From contig JBAVEL010000137.1 in assembly GCA_049587715.1 (NCBI GenBank), positions 1-45,568 on the forward strand: 45,568 nt of DNA, in the 5' to 3' direction. The notes under the pieces are model-generated. The model was not told where the DNA came from and did no database searches. It saw only the letters and a program-made list of their open reading frames with translations. The stretch comes from JBAVEL01 sp049587715. GTDB lineage: Bacteria > Bacteroidota > Ignavibacteria > UBA10030 > UBA6906. The first letter of the stretch is position 1, and every line of letters begins with the position of its first letter. This document shows positions 9,478 to 16,321 of the stretch, piece after piece. The translations under genes and the position numbers were made by a program.

Positions 9478-9900
9478 GTGGCACCACGGCAGACGACCTT
9501 CCGCCTCACCCTCCGCAGCAATCCCCGCCACATCGGCCGGGTGGAGGATCTGCTGAAAAAGCTCAACAGGACCCTCCACCTGGGGGATATCCAGTTTCAC
9601 AAGCTCATGGTCTCCCTCACGGAGGCGGTCAACAACGCCATCATTCACGGGAACCGGTCGGACGAGACCAAGAAGGTGGCCATCCGCTGCCGGATCCTCC
9701 CCGGCTGGCTTGTCATGACCGTGACCGACCAGGGATCGGGATTCCGGCTCTCCCGCGTGCGCAACCCCCTGATGAAGAAGAACCTCCTGCGCGAGTCCGG
9801 ACGGGGGATCTTCCTGATGCGGACACTGATGGACAGGGTGGAGTTCCGGGTGCAAAAGACGGGATCCGAAGTGGAGCTCTGGCTGGACCTCACCAAGTAG
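9478..9900 (+). CDS. RsbW-type HATPase_c serine kinase / anti-sigma-factor-like protein
   Basis: This 140-residue protein is a stand-alone GHKL ATPase domain like RsbW/SpoIIAB. The N-box EAVNNAIIHGN (49-59), the G1 box VTDQGSGF (82-89) and the G2 box ESGRGIF (106-112) are all present, so ATP binding is likely. Such proteins phosphorylate a STAS antagonist or hold a sigma factor; neither a STAS protein nor a sigma factor lies in this window, so its partner is elsewhere. GTG at 9478 is preceded by GAGGGG. It follows the barrel gene by 11 bases and ends 3 bases from a convergent stop. Confidence 0.88.
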   Translation: MAPRQTTFRLTLRSNPRHIGRVEDLLKKLNRTLHLGDIQFHKLMVSLTEAVNNAIIHGNRSDETKKVAIRCRILPGWLVMTVTDQGSGFRLSRVRNPLMKKNLLRESGRGIFLMRTLMDRVEFRVQKTGSEVELWLDLTK

Positions 9901-9903
9901 AGC

Positions 9904-10635
9904 TCAGAGCGAGGTGCGCGCCCGCCGCAGGGCGCCCAGCAATCCTCCCCCCGCCCCCGCATGGAACTCCACCATGCGGGGCATGAGCACCCCGGAAGAG
10001 GCAATCCAGAAGGTACAGCGGAGATCCCCCGATCGGAGCCGGACCTTCCAGGCGGGGATGGTGAGGGTTCTCCCGTCCGCTTCCACGGTGATGTACTCCC
10101 AGCCGGCAAGCTCTCCCTCGACGCGCCGCGCCCCGGCGGGGGAATCCACCACGGCCGCCGTCCAGCGGCCATAGCTGCCGAGAGAGAAGGCCGCCAGGCG
10201 GTCCCACCCCGGGGGGCACGCGACCCCCTCCCACCTCTCGAGCAGTCCCGCCACCAGCCCCCACTGGTACAGGTCACCCGCCGCATCCTGCCGGAAGAGG
10301 AGCGTGTCCACACCCGCCAGCGAATCGGCCCCCGCGCTTGTGCGGACACGGACGCTGTCCAGGATCCACACACAGCGGTGCCCCGCCGCCTCCCGGGATG
10401 TGTCGGCAACCGTCCAGGTCCGGAAGGACCGGGTCTCCTCCAGAGGAAAGCCCCAGGCATCCAGGCGCCAGGTGTCGTAGAGGAAGGACGCAGAGGGGGA
10501 AAGCCGCAGCCGGAAAGAGAGCTCTCCGGACGGGAGACCCGCGGGCGGGTCGCTCCGGCACGAGGAAAAAAGAAGGAGGACCGCCAGGAGGGGGACGCCC
10601 CGCGTCCCCCTCCCGGGGTGCGCCCGCAGGGTCAG
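9904..10635 (-). CDS. Hypothetical lipoprotein with an apparent CTG start
   Basis: The product is about 243 residues. A hydrophobic stretch (VPLLAVLLL) followed by LFSSC is a good lipobox, so export and lipidation are likely. The mature part is beta-rich and Trp-rich, with the segment LRCTFWIASSGVLMPRMVEFH near the end resembling closing strands of periplasmic DUF3108-like proteins, a weak comparison. No ATG, GTG or TTG lies in frame between the lipobox and a point deep inside mdh. The best start is CTG at 10635, which overlaps the mdh stop as CTGA, matching the ATGA/GTGA/TTGA overlaps used all over this window. A second CTG lies two codons on. Function unknown. Confidence 0.6.
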   Translation of the reverse strand: MTLRAHPGRGTRGVPLLAVLLLFSSCRSDPPAGLPSGELSFRLRLSPSASFLYDTWRLDAWGFPLEETRSFRTWTVADTSREAAGHRCVWILDSVRVRTSAGADSLAGVDTLLFRQDAAGDLYQWGLVAGLLERWEGVACPPGWDRLAAFSLGSYGRWTAAVVDSPAGARRVEGELAGWEYITVEADGRTLTIPAWKVRLRSGDLRCTFWIASSGVLMPRMVEFHAGAGGGLLGALRRARTSL

Positions 10636-11555
10636 AGCGCCAGCTTCGCGATGGACTGGCGTACGTCCTCCGCCGACTTGTGGAGGGCGGCCTGTTCTTC
10701 GGATGTGAGACGGATCTGCATGATCTGCTCCACCCCTCCCCGCCCCAGCTTCACGGGAACGCCGGCAAAGGTGTCGCGCAGGCCGTACTCTCCCTGCAGC
10801 CATACGGCGCAGGGAAGAATGCGCTTCTTGTCCTTCACGATGGATTCCACCATGGCAACCGTGGCCGAGGAGGGGGCGTAGTAGGCGCTCCCCGTCTTGA
10901 GGAGGTTCACGATCTCGATGCCTCCGTCGCGGGTGCGTTTCACCAGGCGGTCAATGGCCGCCTGGTCCATCAGCTCGGGCAGCGGAATGCCCGCCACGGC
11001 GGAGTACCGGGGCAGCGGAACCATGGAGTCCCCGTGCCCGCCCAGCACGCACGCGCTCACGTCCTCCACCGAAACATTCAGCTCGGCGGCAATGAAGGTC
11101 CGGAACCGGGCCGTATCCAGCACCCCCGCCATCCCCACCACCCGCTCCCTCGGGAACCCGCTGACCTTCCAGGCCACATAGCTCATCACATCCAGGGGAT
11201 TGGAGACCACGACGATGACGGCCCGCGGGGAAAGGGGCGCCGCCGCGGCCGCACAGCCCTTCACGATGGCGCTGTTGGTGTTCATGAGGTCGTCGCGGCT
11301 CATGCCCGGCTTCCGGGCGATGCCCGCCGTGATGATGATGACGTCCGAGCCGGCGGTCTCGGCATATCCGTTGGTGCCCGTCACGCGGACATCGCTCTTC
11401 TCCACGGGCGCGGATTCCAGGATGTCCAGCCCCTTCCCCTGGGGAATGCCCTCCAGCACATCCACCAGGACAATCTCGTTGGCGAGCTGGCGGTCGGCCA
11501 GGCGCTGGGCTGTCGTGGCCCCGACGTTGCCGGCGCCGATCACGGTGATTTTCAT
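10632..11555 (-). CDS. mdh: Malate dehydrogenase
   Basis: This 307-residue enzyme of the LDH-like MDH group interconverts malate and oxaloacetate with NAD(H) in the citric acid cycle. The Rossmann motif GAGNVG (7-12) and Asp32 set NAD preference. Arg81 and Arg87 in ARKPGMSR are the substrate-binding arginines typical of malate rather than lactate enzymes. Asp147, Arg150 and the catalytic His174 (GGHGDS) complete the active site. The ATG at 11555 has GGAGGT at good spacing; an open frame extends upstream but lacks family similarity. It lies 149 bases downstream of rpmA, with a possible terminator and a hairpin between, and is coupled to the downstream lipoprotein gene. Confidence 0.95.
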   Translation of the reverse strand: MKITVIGAGNVGATTAQRLADRQLANEIVLVDVLEGIPQGKGLDILESAPVEKSDVRVTGTNGYAETAGSDVIIITAGIARKPGMSRDDLMNTNSAIVKGCAAAAAPLSPRAVIVVVSNPLDVMSYVAWKVSGFPRERVVGMAGVLDTARFRTFIAAELNVSVEDVSACVLGGHGDSMVPLPRYSAVAGIPLPELMDQAAIDRLVKRTRDGGIEIVNLLKTGSAYYAPSSATVAMVESIVKDKKRILPCAVWLQGEYGLRDTFAGVPVKLGRGGVEQIMQIRLTSEEQAALHKSAEDVRQSIAKLAL

Positions 11556-11601
11556 GGGAGACCTCCGCGGGATGTGTGGGTTGTGCACCGCCGGCGCGTC
11601 C

Positions 11602-11623
11602 CCTTCCCGCAGGCGCGGGAAGG
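11602..11623. repeat. Perfect 9-bp inverted repeat between rpmA and mdh
   Basis: CCTTCCCGC (11602-11610) pairs perfectly with GCGGGAAGG (11615-11623) around a 4-base loop. On the minus transcript it comes just after the U-run of the possible terminator, 46 bases before the mdh start. No U-tract follows it on either strand, so it is not an intrinsic terminator by itself. It may protect or pace the mdh message. Confidence 0.6.
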
Positions 11624-11625
11624 AG

Positions 11626-11649
11626 AAAAAACAGGGCGGCCCGTCCGCC
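11626..11649 (-). terminator. Possible intrinsic terminator after rpmA
   Basis: Read on the minus strand, a GGCGG/CCGCC stem with a 5-base loop (11635-11649) is followed by CTG and six T residues (11626-11631). The stem is short but all G-C. It would end or attenuate the rplU-rpmA message before mdh. Confidence 0.4.
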
Positions 11650-11704
11650 GGGAGGATTTCCCTGCGGGCGGGCCTGCACACGGAGCCATCGACGCTCCTG
11701 AACC

Positions 11705-11962
11705 CTACGGCTTCGGGAGGACGCTGACGACCTTGCGGGACTTGCTGAACTTCCGGAAATGCACCACGCCGTCCAATGTGGCAAAGAGCGTGTCGTCCCC
11801 GCCGATGCCCACGTTGGTCCCCGGCTCAAACCGGGTGCCGCGCTGACGCACCAGGATGCTTCCCGCGCGCACGAATTCCCCTCCGAACCGCTTGACCCCC
11901 AGGCGCTGGGCGTTGCTGTCACGCCCGTTGCGGGAGCTGCCGACGCCTTTCTTGTGTGCCAT
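11705..11962 (-). CDS. rpmA: Large ribosomal subunit protein bL27
   Basis: This 85-residue protein begins MAHKKGVGSSRNGRDS and includes the conserved GGEFVRAGSILVRQRG segment. Its N-terminal tail reaches the peptidyl-transferase centre of the 50S subunit. The tail starts directly with MAHKKG, without the cleaved extension found in Firmicutes. It starts 9 bases after rplU and shares its promoter; the rplU-rpmA order is the usual one in bacteria. Confidence 0.98.
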   Translation of the reverse strand: MAHKKGVGSSRNGRDSNAQRLGVKRFGGEFVRAGSILVRQRGTRFEPGTNVGIGGDDTLFATLDGVVHFRKFSKSRKVVSVLPKP

Positions 11963-11971
11963 GACGCAGTC

Positions 11972-12283
11972 CTATGCTCCAACCCTTGTGATTTCAATTC
12001 TGGTGTAGCCCTGCCGGTGCCCCCGCCGGACCCGGAACCCCTTGCACTTCTTCTTCCGGAGGACTATCACCGTGTCCCCCTTCCCGTGCCCGAGCACCTC
12101 CGCCTCCACCGCCGCCCCCGCCACCAGGGGATTCCCCACGGTCACACGGCTCTCGTCAGCCACCAGCAGAACCCGCGTGAAGACCACCTTCTCCCCCTCC
12201 TTGTGCTTCAGGGAGGGGACCCTGATACGGTCGCTGGGGGCGACCCTGAACTGCTTTCCGGCGATATCCACCACTGCGTACAT
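11972..12283 (-). CDS. rplU: Large ribosomal subunit protein bL21
   Basis: This 103-residue protein starts MYAVVDIAGKQFRV and ends with the rRNA-binding segment KKKCKGFRVRRGHRQGYTRIEI, both diagnostic for bL21, which binds 23S rRNA. Length is normal. AAGGA lies about 10 bases before the ATG at 12283, and a strong promoter is found 47-75 bases upstream. It is the first gene of rplU-rpmA and possibly of a longer transcript through mdh. Confidence 0.98.
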   Translation of the reverse strand: MYAVVDIAGKQFRVAPSDRIRVPSLKHKEGEKVVFTRVLLVADESRVTVGNPLVAGAAVEAEVLGHGKGDTVIVLRKKKCKGFRVRRGHRQGYTRIEITRVGA

Positions 12284-12329
12284 TGCGCGTCGGTCCTTGC
12301 TTGGAATCTGTCAGAATCCGGGGGCTTTT

Positions 12330-12358
12330 ATAGTACAAAACACGGGGACGAAAGTCAA
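12330..12358 (-). promoter_or_regulatory. Sigma70-type promoter of rplU-rpmA
   Basis: On the minus strand TTGACT (12353-12358) and TACTAT (12330-12335) are 17 bases apart. The predicted start near 12323 leaves a leader of about 40 bases. The -35 box overlaps the last codons of the upstream P-type ATPase gene (stop at 12355), so the ribosomal pair has its own promoter. Confidence 0.75.
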
Positions 12359-14517
12359 GGTTCGGAGGGGGCCTCCGGAGCCCCCGGGGAGAGCCCCGGG
12401 AGGGCGGCGCATTGCCGCACCGAGAGGAGGCGCAACCCGTTCAGAATCACCAGCAACGCCGCTCCGTCGTCGGCCAGGACCGCCGCCCAGAGTGTGGCGC
12501 CTCCCGTCAGACTCAACACCAGAAAAAGGGCCTTCAAAGAGAGCGCAAAGGCGATGTTCTGCCGGACCACGGCCATGGCCCTGCGGCTGAGGCAGAGAAC
12601 CTGCGGAAGCTTCCCGAGATCATCGGACATGAGGACAATGTCGGCCGTCTCCAGGGCCGCGTCCGCGCCCGTTCCCCCCATGGCGATCCCCACGGAGGCG
12701 GCCGCAAGGGCGGGCGCATCGTTCACCCCGTCTCCCACCATTGCGGAACCGCCCCATCTCCGCCCCATCTCGCGCAGCGCCTCCACCTTCTCTTCGGGGA
12801 GGAGCCCTCCGCGCACCTCATCCAGCCCGAGTTCCCCGCCGATCCGTCGGGCCGCGGCGGGCCGATCGCCCGTGAGCATCACCAGACGCCGCACGCCCAG
12901 GGTGCGAAGCTGGAGAAGGGCTTCGCGGGCCTGCGGGCGCACCCGGTCCCGCACCCCCAGCACCCCGAGAATCCTCCCTTCGGAGCCGAGCAGGAATCCG
13001 CTTTCCCCCCGGCGCGCCGCGGTTTCGAGCGCGGCCGCAGCCGGGCCCGTCTCCGCCCCTTCGGAGGCGGAGAAGAGGGGGTTCCCCAGAAAGTATCGTG
13101 TCCCCTCCACGATCCCGCGCACCCCGCGCCCGGGGACGCTCTCAAACTCCCGCACGGAAAGGGACCGGAAGGAGAGATCCCGGCACTCGGCCTCCGCCAC
13201 CACGGCGCCCGCCAGGGCGTGCTCCGAGCCGTGCTCCAGGGCCGCGGCCACCCGGAGAAGGTCATCCTCCGCCAGAACGCCCAGGGAGAGAACCGATGTG
13301 AGCCGCGGACGCCCCTCCGTGAGGGTGCCCGTCTTGTCGAAGGCCACGGCCTTCACGGCGCTCAGGGACTCCAGGGCCTTTCCTCCCTTGATGAGGATTC
13401 CGCGCCGGGCCGCCGCGGCAAGAGCGCTCACAAGGGTGACGGGGGTGGAGATGACAAGGGCGCAGGGACAGGCGATCACGAGGAGAACCAACGCGCGGTA
13501 GATCCATTCCCCCCAGGAAGCCCCCGCCGCAAGGGGCGGAACGACGGCAGCCACCAGGGCAAGGCCCAGGACGGCGGGGGTATAGATGCGGGCGAAGCGG
13601 TCCACCAGACTCTGCATGCGGGCCTTGTGTTCCTGGGCCTCTTCCACCCGGTGCACGATCCGGGCAAGCAGGGTCTCTCCGGCGGAGGCCGTGACCGAGG
13701 CCTTCAGCGCCCCCCACCCGTTGAGGGAGCCGGCATAGATGACATCCCCCTCCCCCTTGGGCACGGGGAGCGACTCTCCCGTGAGGGGCCCCTGGTCCAC
13801 GGCGGACGCCCCCCCCATCACCCGCGCATCCAGAGGCACCCGCTCCCCGGGACGTATCAGGATCACCGCGCCGGGGACGACATCCCAGGCGGGCTCCCAG
13901 ACCTCTCCCGCCTCCTTCAGCACGCACGCCCGCGGGGGGGAGAGGGACATGAGGGACCGGATGGCGCGCCGCGTGCGGAGGGTGCTGTAGGACTCCAGCA
14001 TGAGGGAGACCGAGAAGAGCACCACAACGGCGGCCGCCTCGCTCCACTCCCCGATGGCCAGCGCCCCGATGACGGCCAGCGTCATGAGCACGTTCATGTC
14101 CAGGGTGCGGGTGAGAAGCGCGCCGGCGGCCCTCAGAACAACGCGCCACCCGCCTGCAGCCACCGCCGCCAGGAGCAGAACCCGGGACACGGGATCCTGA
14201 TCCCCCCCGGTCAGCATCCCCGCCCCGGCCAGGAGAGCCGCCCCCCCGATCCGGACCGCCTCCCCGTGCCGCTCCAGAAAACCGCCTTCCCGCTCCAGAT
14301 CCGCGGCACTCCGCACACCGAAGCCCGCATCCCGCAGGGCCCGGCGCACGGAGACCTCGTCGGCCCCGGATGCCAGGAACAGCTCTCCCGAGCCCGCGTG
14401 AAAGTCGTAGCACCCCCGCCCTGCCGCCGCATCCAGGCGTTTCCGCACCACCGCCTCCTCAGTGGAGCAGCACACCCCCGAGACAAACAGGGGCCGGCGC
14501 GTCGACGGGTCGCCCAT
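12355..14517 (-). CDS. P1B-type Zn2+/Cd2+/Pb2+ exporting ATPase
   Basis: This 720-residue inner-membrane pump exports divalent soft metals with ATP. The N-terminal metal-binding domain carries GVCCSTE (14-20), a CC-x-x-E variant known from Zn/Cd pumps instead of the copper CxxC. The membrane motif CPC is at 350-352, the phosphorylated Asp394 lies in DKTGT, the hinge GDGVND is at 595-600, and TGES is present in the actuator domain. The last helices read LADDGAALLVILNGLRLL, matching the ZntA-type D...N signature rather than the CopA one. All catalytic residues are intact. Its ATG shares one base with the stop of the PAP2 gene (TGATG). No metal-responsive regulator lies nearby. Confidence 0.93.
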   Translation of the reverse strand: MGDPSTRRPLFVSGVCCSTEEAVVRKRLDAAAGRGCYDFHAGSGELFLASGADEVSVRRALRDAGFGVRSAADLEREGGFLERHGEAVRIGGAALLAGAGMLTGGDQDPVSRVLLLAAVAAGGWRVVLRAAGALLTRTLDMNVLMTLAVIGALAIGEWSEAAAVVVLFSVSLMLESYSTLRTRRAIRSLMSLSPPRACVLKEAGEVWEPAWDVVPGAVILIRPGERVPLDARVMGGASAVDQGPLTGESLPVPKGEGDVIYAGSLNGWGALKASVTASAGETLLARIVHRVEEAQEHKARMQSLVDRFARIYTPAVLGLALVAAVVPPLAAGASWGEWIYRALVLLVIACPCALVISTPVTLVSALAAAARRGILIKGGKALESLSAVKAVAFDKTGTLTEGRPRLTSVLSLGVLAEDDLLRVAAALEHGSEHALAGAVVAEAECRDLSFRSLSVREFESVPGRGVRGIVEGTRYFLGNPLFSASEGAETGPAAAALETAARRGESGFLLGSEGRILGVLGVRDRVRPQAREALLQLRTLGVRRLVMLTGDRPAAARRIGGELGLDEVRGGLLPEEKVEALREMGRRWGGSAMVGDGVNDAPALAAASVGIAMGGTGADAALETADIVLMSDDLGKLPQVLCLSRRAMAVVRQNIAFALSLKALFLVLSLTGGATLWAAVLADDGAALLVILNGLRLLSVRQCAALPGLSPGAPEAPSEP

Positions 14518-15491
14518 CAGGGAAACCTGCTTTCCAGCGTCCCCAGGGAGCGGGTCACGGCGGCATAGAGACGCGGGGAGGTGCGCACACAGAACACCAT
14601 GAAGAGGGCTCCCGCGGCAAGGTCCACCACATAGTGGTAGCGCTGATAGACCGTGGCGACAATGAGGAGGGCGCCCACCGCATAGAGAACGTGCCGGGAA
14701 CGCGTTCTGAAATGCGCCCCCATGTACATGAGCACAAGCGTCATCATGGTGTGCCCGCTCGGAAAGACATCCCGCTGGGTGCCGGCCAGCGCCGCTTCAT
14801 TGGAGACCCCCATGGGAACGGAGCCGCCCGCATTGACGAACCAGCGGAGGTACGGGGTGAGGAGAACCCCCGGCAGATCCGTGTCCAGGGCGTTGAAATC
14901 ATGAAGGGTGAAGCGGGGACCCACGGCCGGCAGCACGAAATAGCCCAGATACGAGAGGAAGAAGCCGTAAACGCAGGTGAACATGAAGAGGTGAAACTCG
15001 CCCGGGCGGCGCCGGCGGTACAGCTCCCAGCCAAGGAGGAGAAACAGCAAGTAGAAGGAGGTATAGGCGACCTGCAGGACCTCCGTCAGGACGGGATGCC
15101 CGAAGCGGAGGAGCCACTCCGTGGGGTTGACGCCGAACAGCCACCGGTCCGCCGCGATCAGAAGATCATCGTAGTCCCGCCCTCCGTGCAGGTGGGGAAT
15201 GACATAGTAGAGCTCCTTGAAGGAGAAGAAAACGGCGGGGGCCACGTACCAGTCGTGCACAACCCGGATGACCCGGGAGGAGGAGAAGTGGCGCGCGGCA
15301 GCCAGGGTGAAGACGAACGCGCACGCCCCCAGGTTGATCACCACGAGGGACGACCACCGGGGGATACGGGAAGCGAAGGCCAGGTTCACCGCCGTGAGGA
15401 GCAGGGCGAAACCCAGAACCAGCACATCGGCTGAATGGAGGGTGGCCGTGAAGCGGGGGGGCTGCAGGAGGCGGCGCACAGGGGTGCTCAC
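14517..15491 (-). CDS. PAP2-superfamily (Aur1/inositolphosphotransferase-like) membrane phosphatase
   Basis: This 324-residue integral membrane protein has about six hydrophobic segments and the two late phosphatase motifs: FPSGHTM with His247, and YQRYHYVVD with His286 and Asp290. A clear first KxxxxxxRP motif is not seen, and the pattern YHYxxDxxxG is that of the Aur1/PAP2_3 branch, which handles lipid phosphates or transfers phosphoalcohols. The natural substrate is unknown; undecaprenyl or phospholipid phosphates are likely classes. The GTG at 15491 overlaps the rsmA stop (GTGA); an upstream open extension runs antiparallel to nothing useful and lies within rsmA, so it was not used. Confidence 0.83.
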   Translation of the reverse strand: MSTPVRRLLQPPRFTATLHSADVLVLGFALLLTAVNLAFASRIPRWSSLVVINLGACAFVFTLAAARHFSSSRVIRVVHDWYVAPAVFFSFKELYYVIPHLHGGRDYDDLLIAADRWLFGVNPTEWLLRFGHPVLTEVLQVAYTSFYLLFLLLGWELYRRRRPGEFHLFMFTCVYGFFLSYLGYFVLPAVGPRFTLHDFNALDTDLPGVLLTPYLRWFVNAGGSVPMGVSNEAALAGTQRDVFPSGHTMMTLVLMYMGAHFRTRSRHVLYAVGALLIVATVYQRYHYVVDLAAGALFMVFCVRTSPRLYAAVTRSLGTLESRFP

Positions 15492-16321
15492 CGAGGGGGG
15501 GACCCGGCCGGGGCCCGCCGTTCCGGGAGGGCGTTGGCAAGGTCCGCCAGCTCCTGGAGGGTGAGCTCTTCCGGCCTCCGGAGGAGGTCCACGGGCAGGA
15601 GGTCCGGAAGCGGCTCTTCGCCCAAGTAGTACCGGAGGGAATTCCGGAGGGTCTTCCTCCGTTTTCCGAACACCCCGCGGACCATGGCGCGGAATGCCTC
15701 CCGATCCCGGACGCGGCACCTGCTCCGGGTGAGCATGGTGAGACGCACCACGGAGGATGTGACCGCCGGCCTCGGATGGAAGGCCCCGGAGGAGACATCG
15801 AAGAGGTGCTTCACATCGGCCTCCATTCCGCACAAGACGGAGAGGATGCCGTATTCCTTTGTGCCGGGCCGGGCCGTGAGCCGCCGCGCCACCTCCCTCT
15901 GCATCATCACCGTGAGGTCCCGGACGGCGGCGCGGTGCTCCAGGACATGGAAGAGAATGGGGCTTGTGATGTTGTACGGGAGGTTGCCCGCGATGCGGAG
16001 TTTCTGCCCGTAGCGCCGGGCGAGGCCGGTGAGGTCGAGGTCCAGCACGTCACCGTGGATGATTGCCACCGAGGGATCGGTAAACCGCTCCCGGAGGCCC
16101 GTCACAACCCGATCGTCAATCTCCACCAGCACGAGGGCGCGCACCCTGCCCGCCAGATGCCGGCTGAGGGCGCCGCCGCCGGGGCCGATCTCCAGAAGCA
16201 CGTCCCGGGCGGCAGGCGCCACGGCGGCAACGATCTTGCGGCCGATGTTGTCGTCCCTGAGGAAGTTCTGCCCGAGGGATTTCTTCGGACGGACCCGGAG
16301 CGGGGGCGGGAAGGGCGTCAC
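15488..16321 (-). CDS. rsmA: 16S rRNA (A1518/A1519) dimethyltransferase
   Basis: This 277-residue RsmA/KsgA enzyme dimethylates two adjacent adenines in helix 45 of 16S rRNA using S-adenosylmethionine, a late step in 30S assembly. It shows KKSLGQNFL at the start, the SAM loop EIGPGGGALS, the acidic EID, the GDVLDLD motif and the catalytic NLPYNITSPI. The C-terminal helical domain is complete. GTG at 16321 forms a GTGA overlap with the stop of the AsmA-like gene, giving the expected family length. Confidence 0.96.
   Translation of the reverse strand: MTPFPPPLRVRPKKSLGQNFLRDDNIGRKIVAAVAPAARDVLLEIGPGGGALSRHLAGRVRALVLVEIDDRVVTGLRERFTDPSVAIIHGDVLDLDLTGLARRYGQKLRIAGNLPYNITSPILFHVLEHRAAVRDLTVMMQREVARRLTARPGTKEYGILSVLCGMEADVKHLFDVSSGAFHPRPAVTSSVVRLTMLTRSRCRVRDREAFRAMVRGVFGKRRKTLRNSLRYYLGEEPLPDLLPVDLLRRPEELTLQELADLANALPERRAPAGSPPR

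Noticed and set aside
11602..11623. Perfect hairpin as an intrinsic terminator for rpmA
   Set aside because: Its adjacent A-run is on the wrong side: in the minus-strand transcript the U-run precedes this stem instead of following it.
12412..14568. A long open plus-strand frame opposite the P-type ATPase gene
   Set aside because: It is low-complexity Pro/Gly/His-rich translation of the antisense strand; the minus-strand ATPase has all its catalytic motifs.
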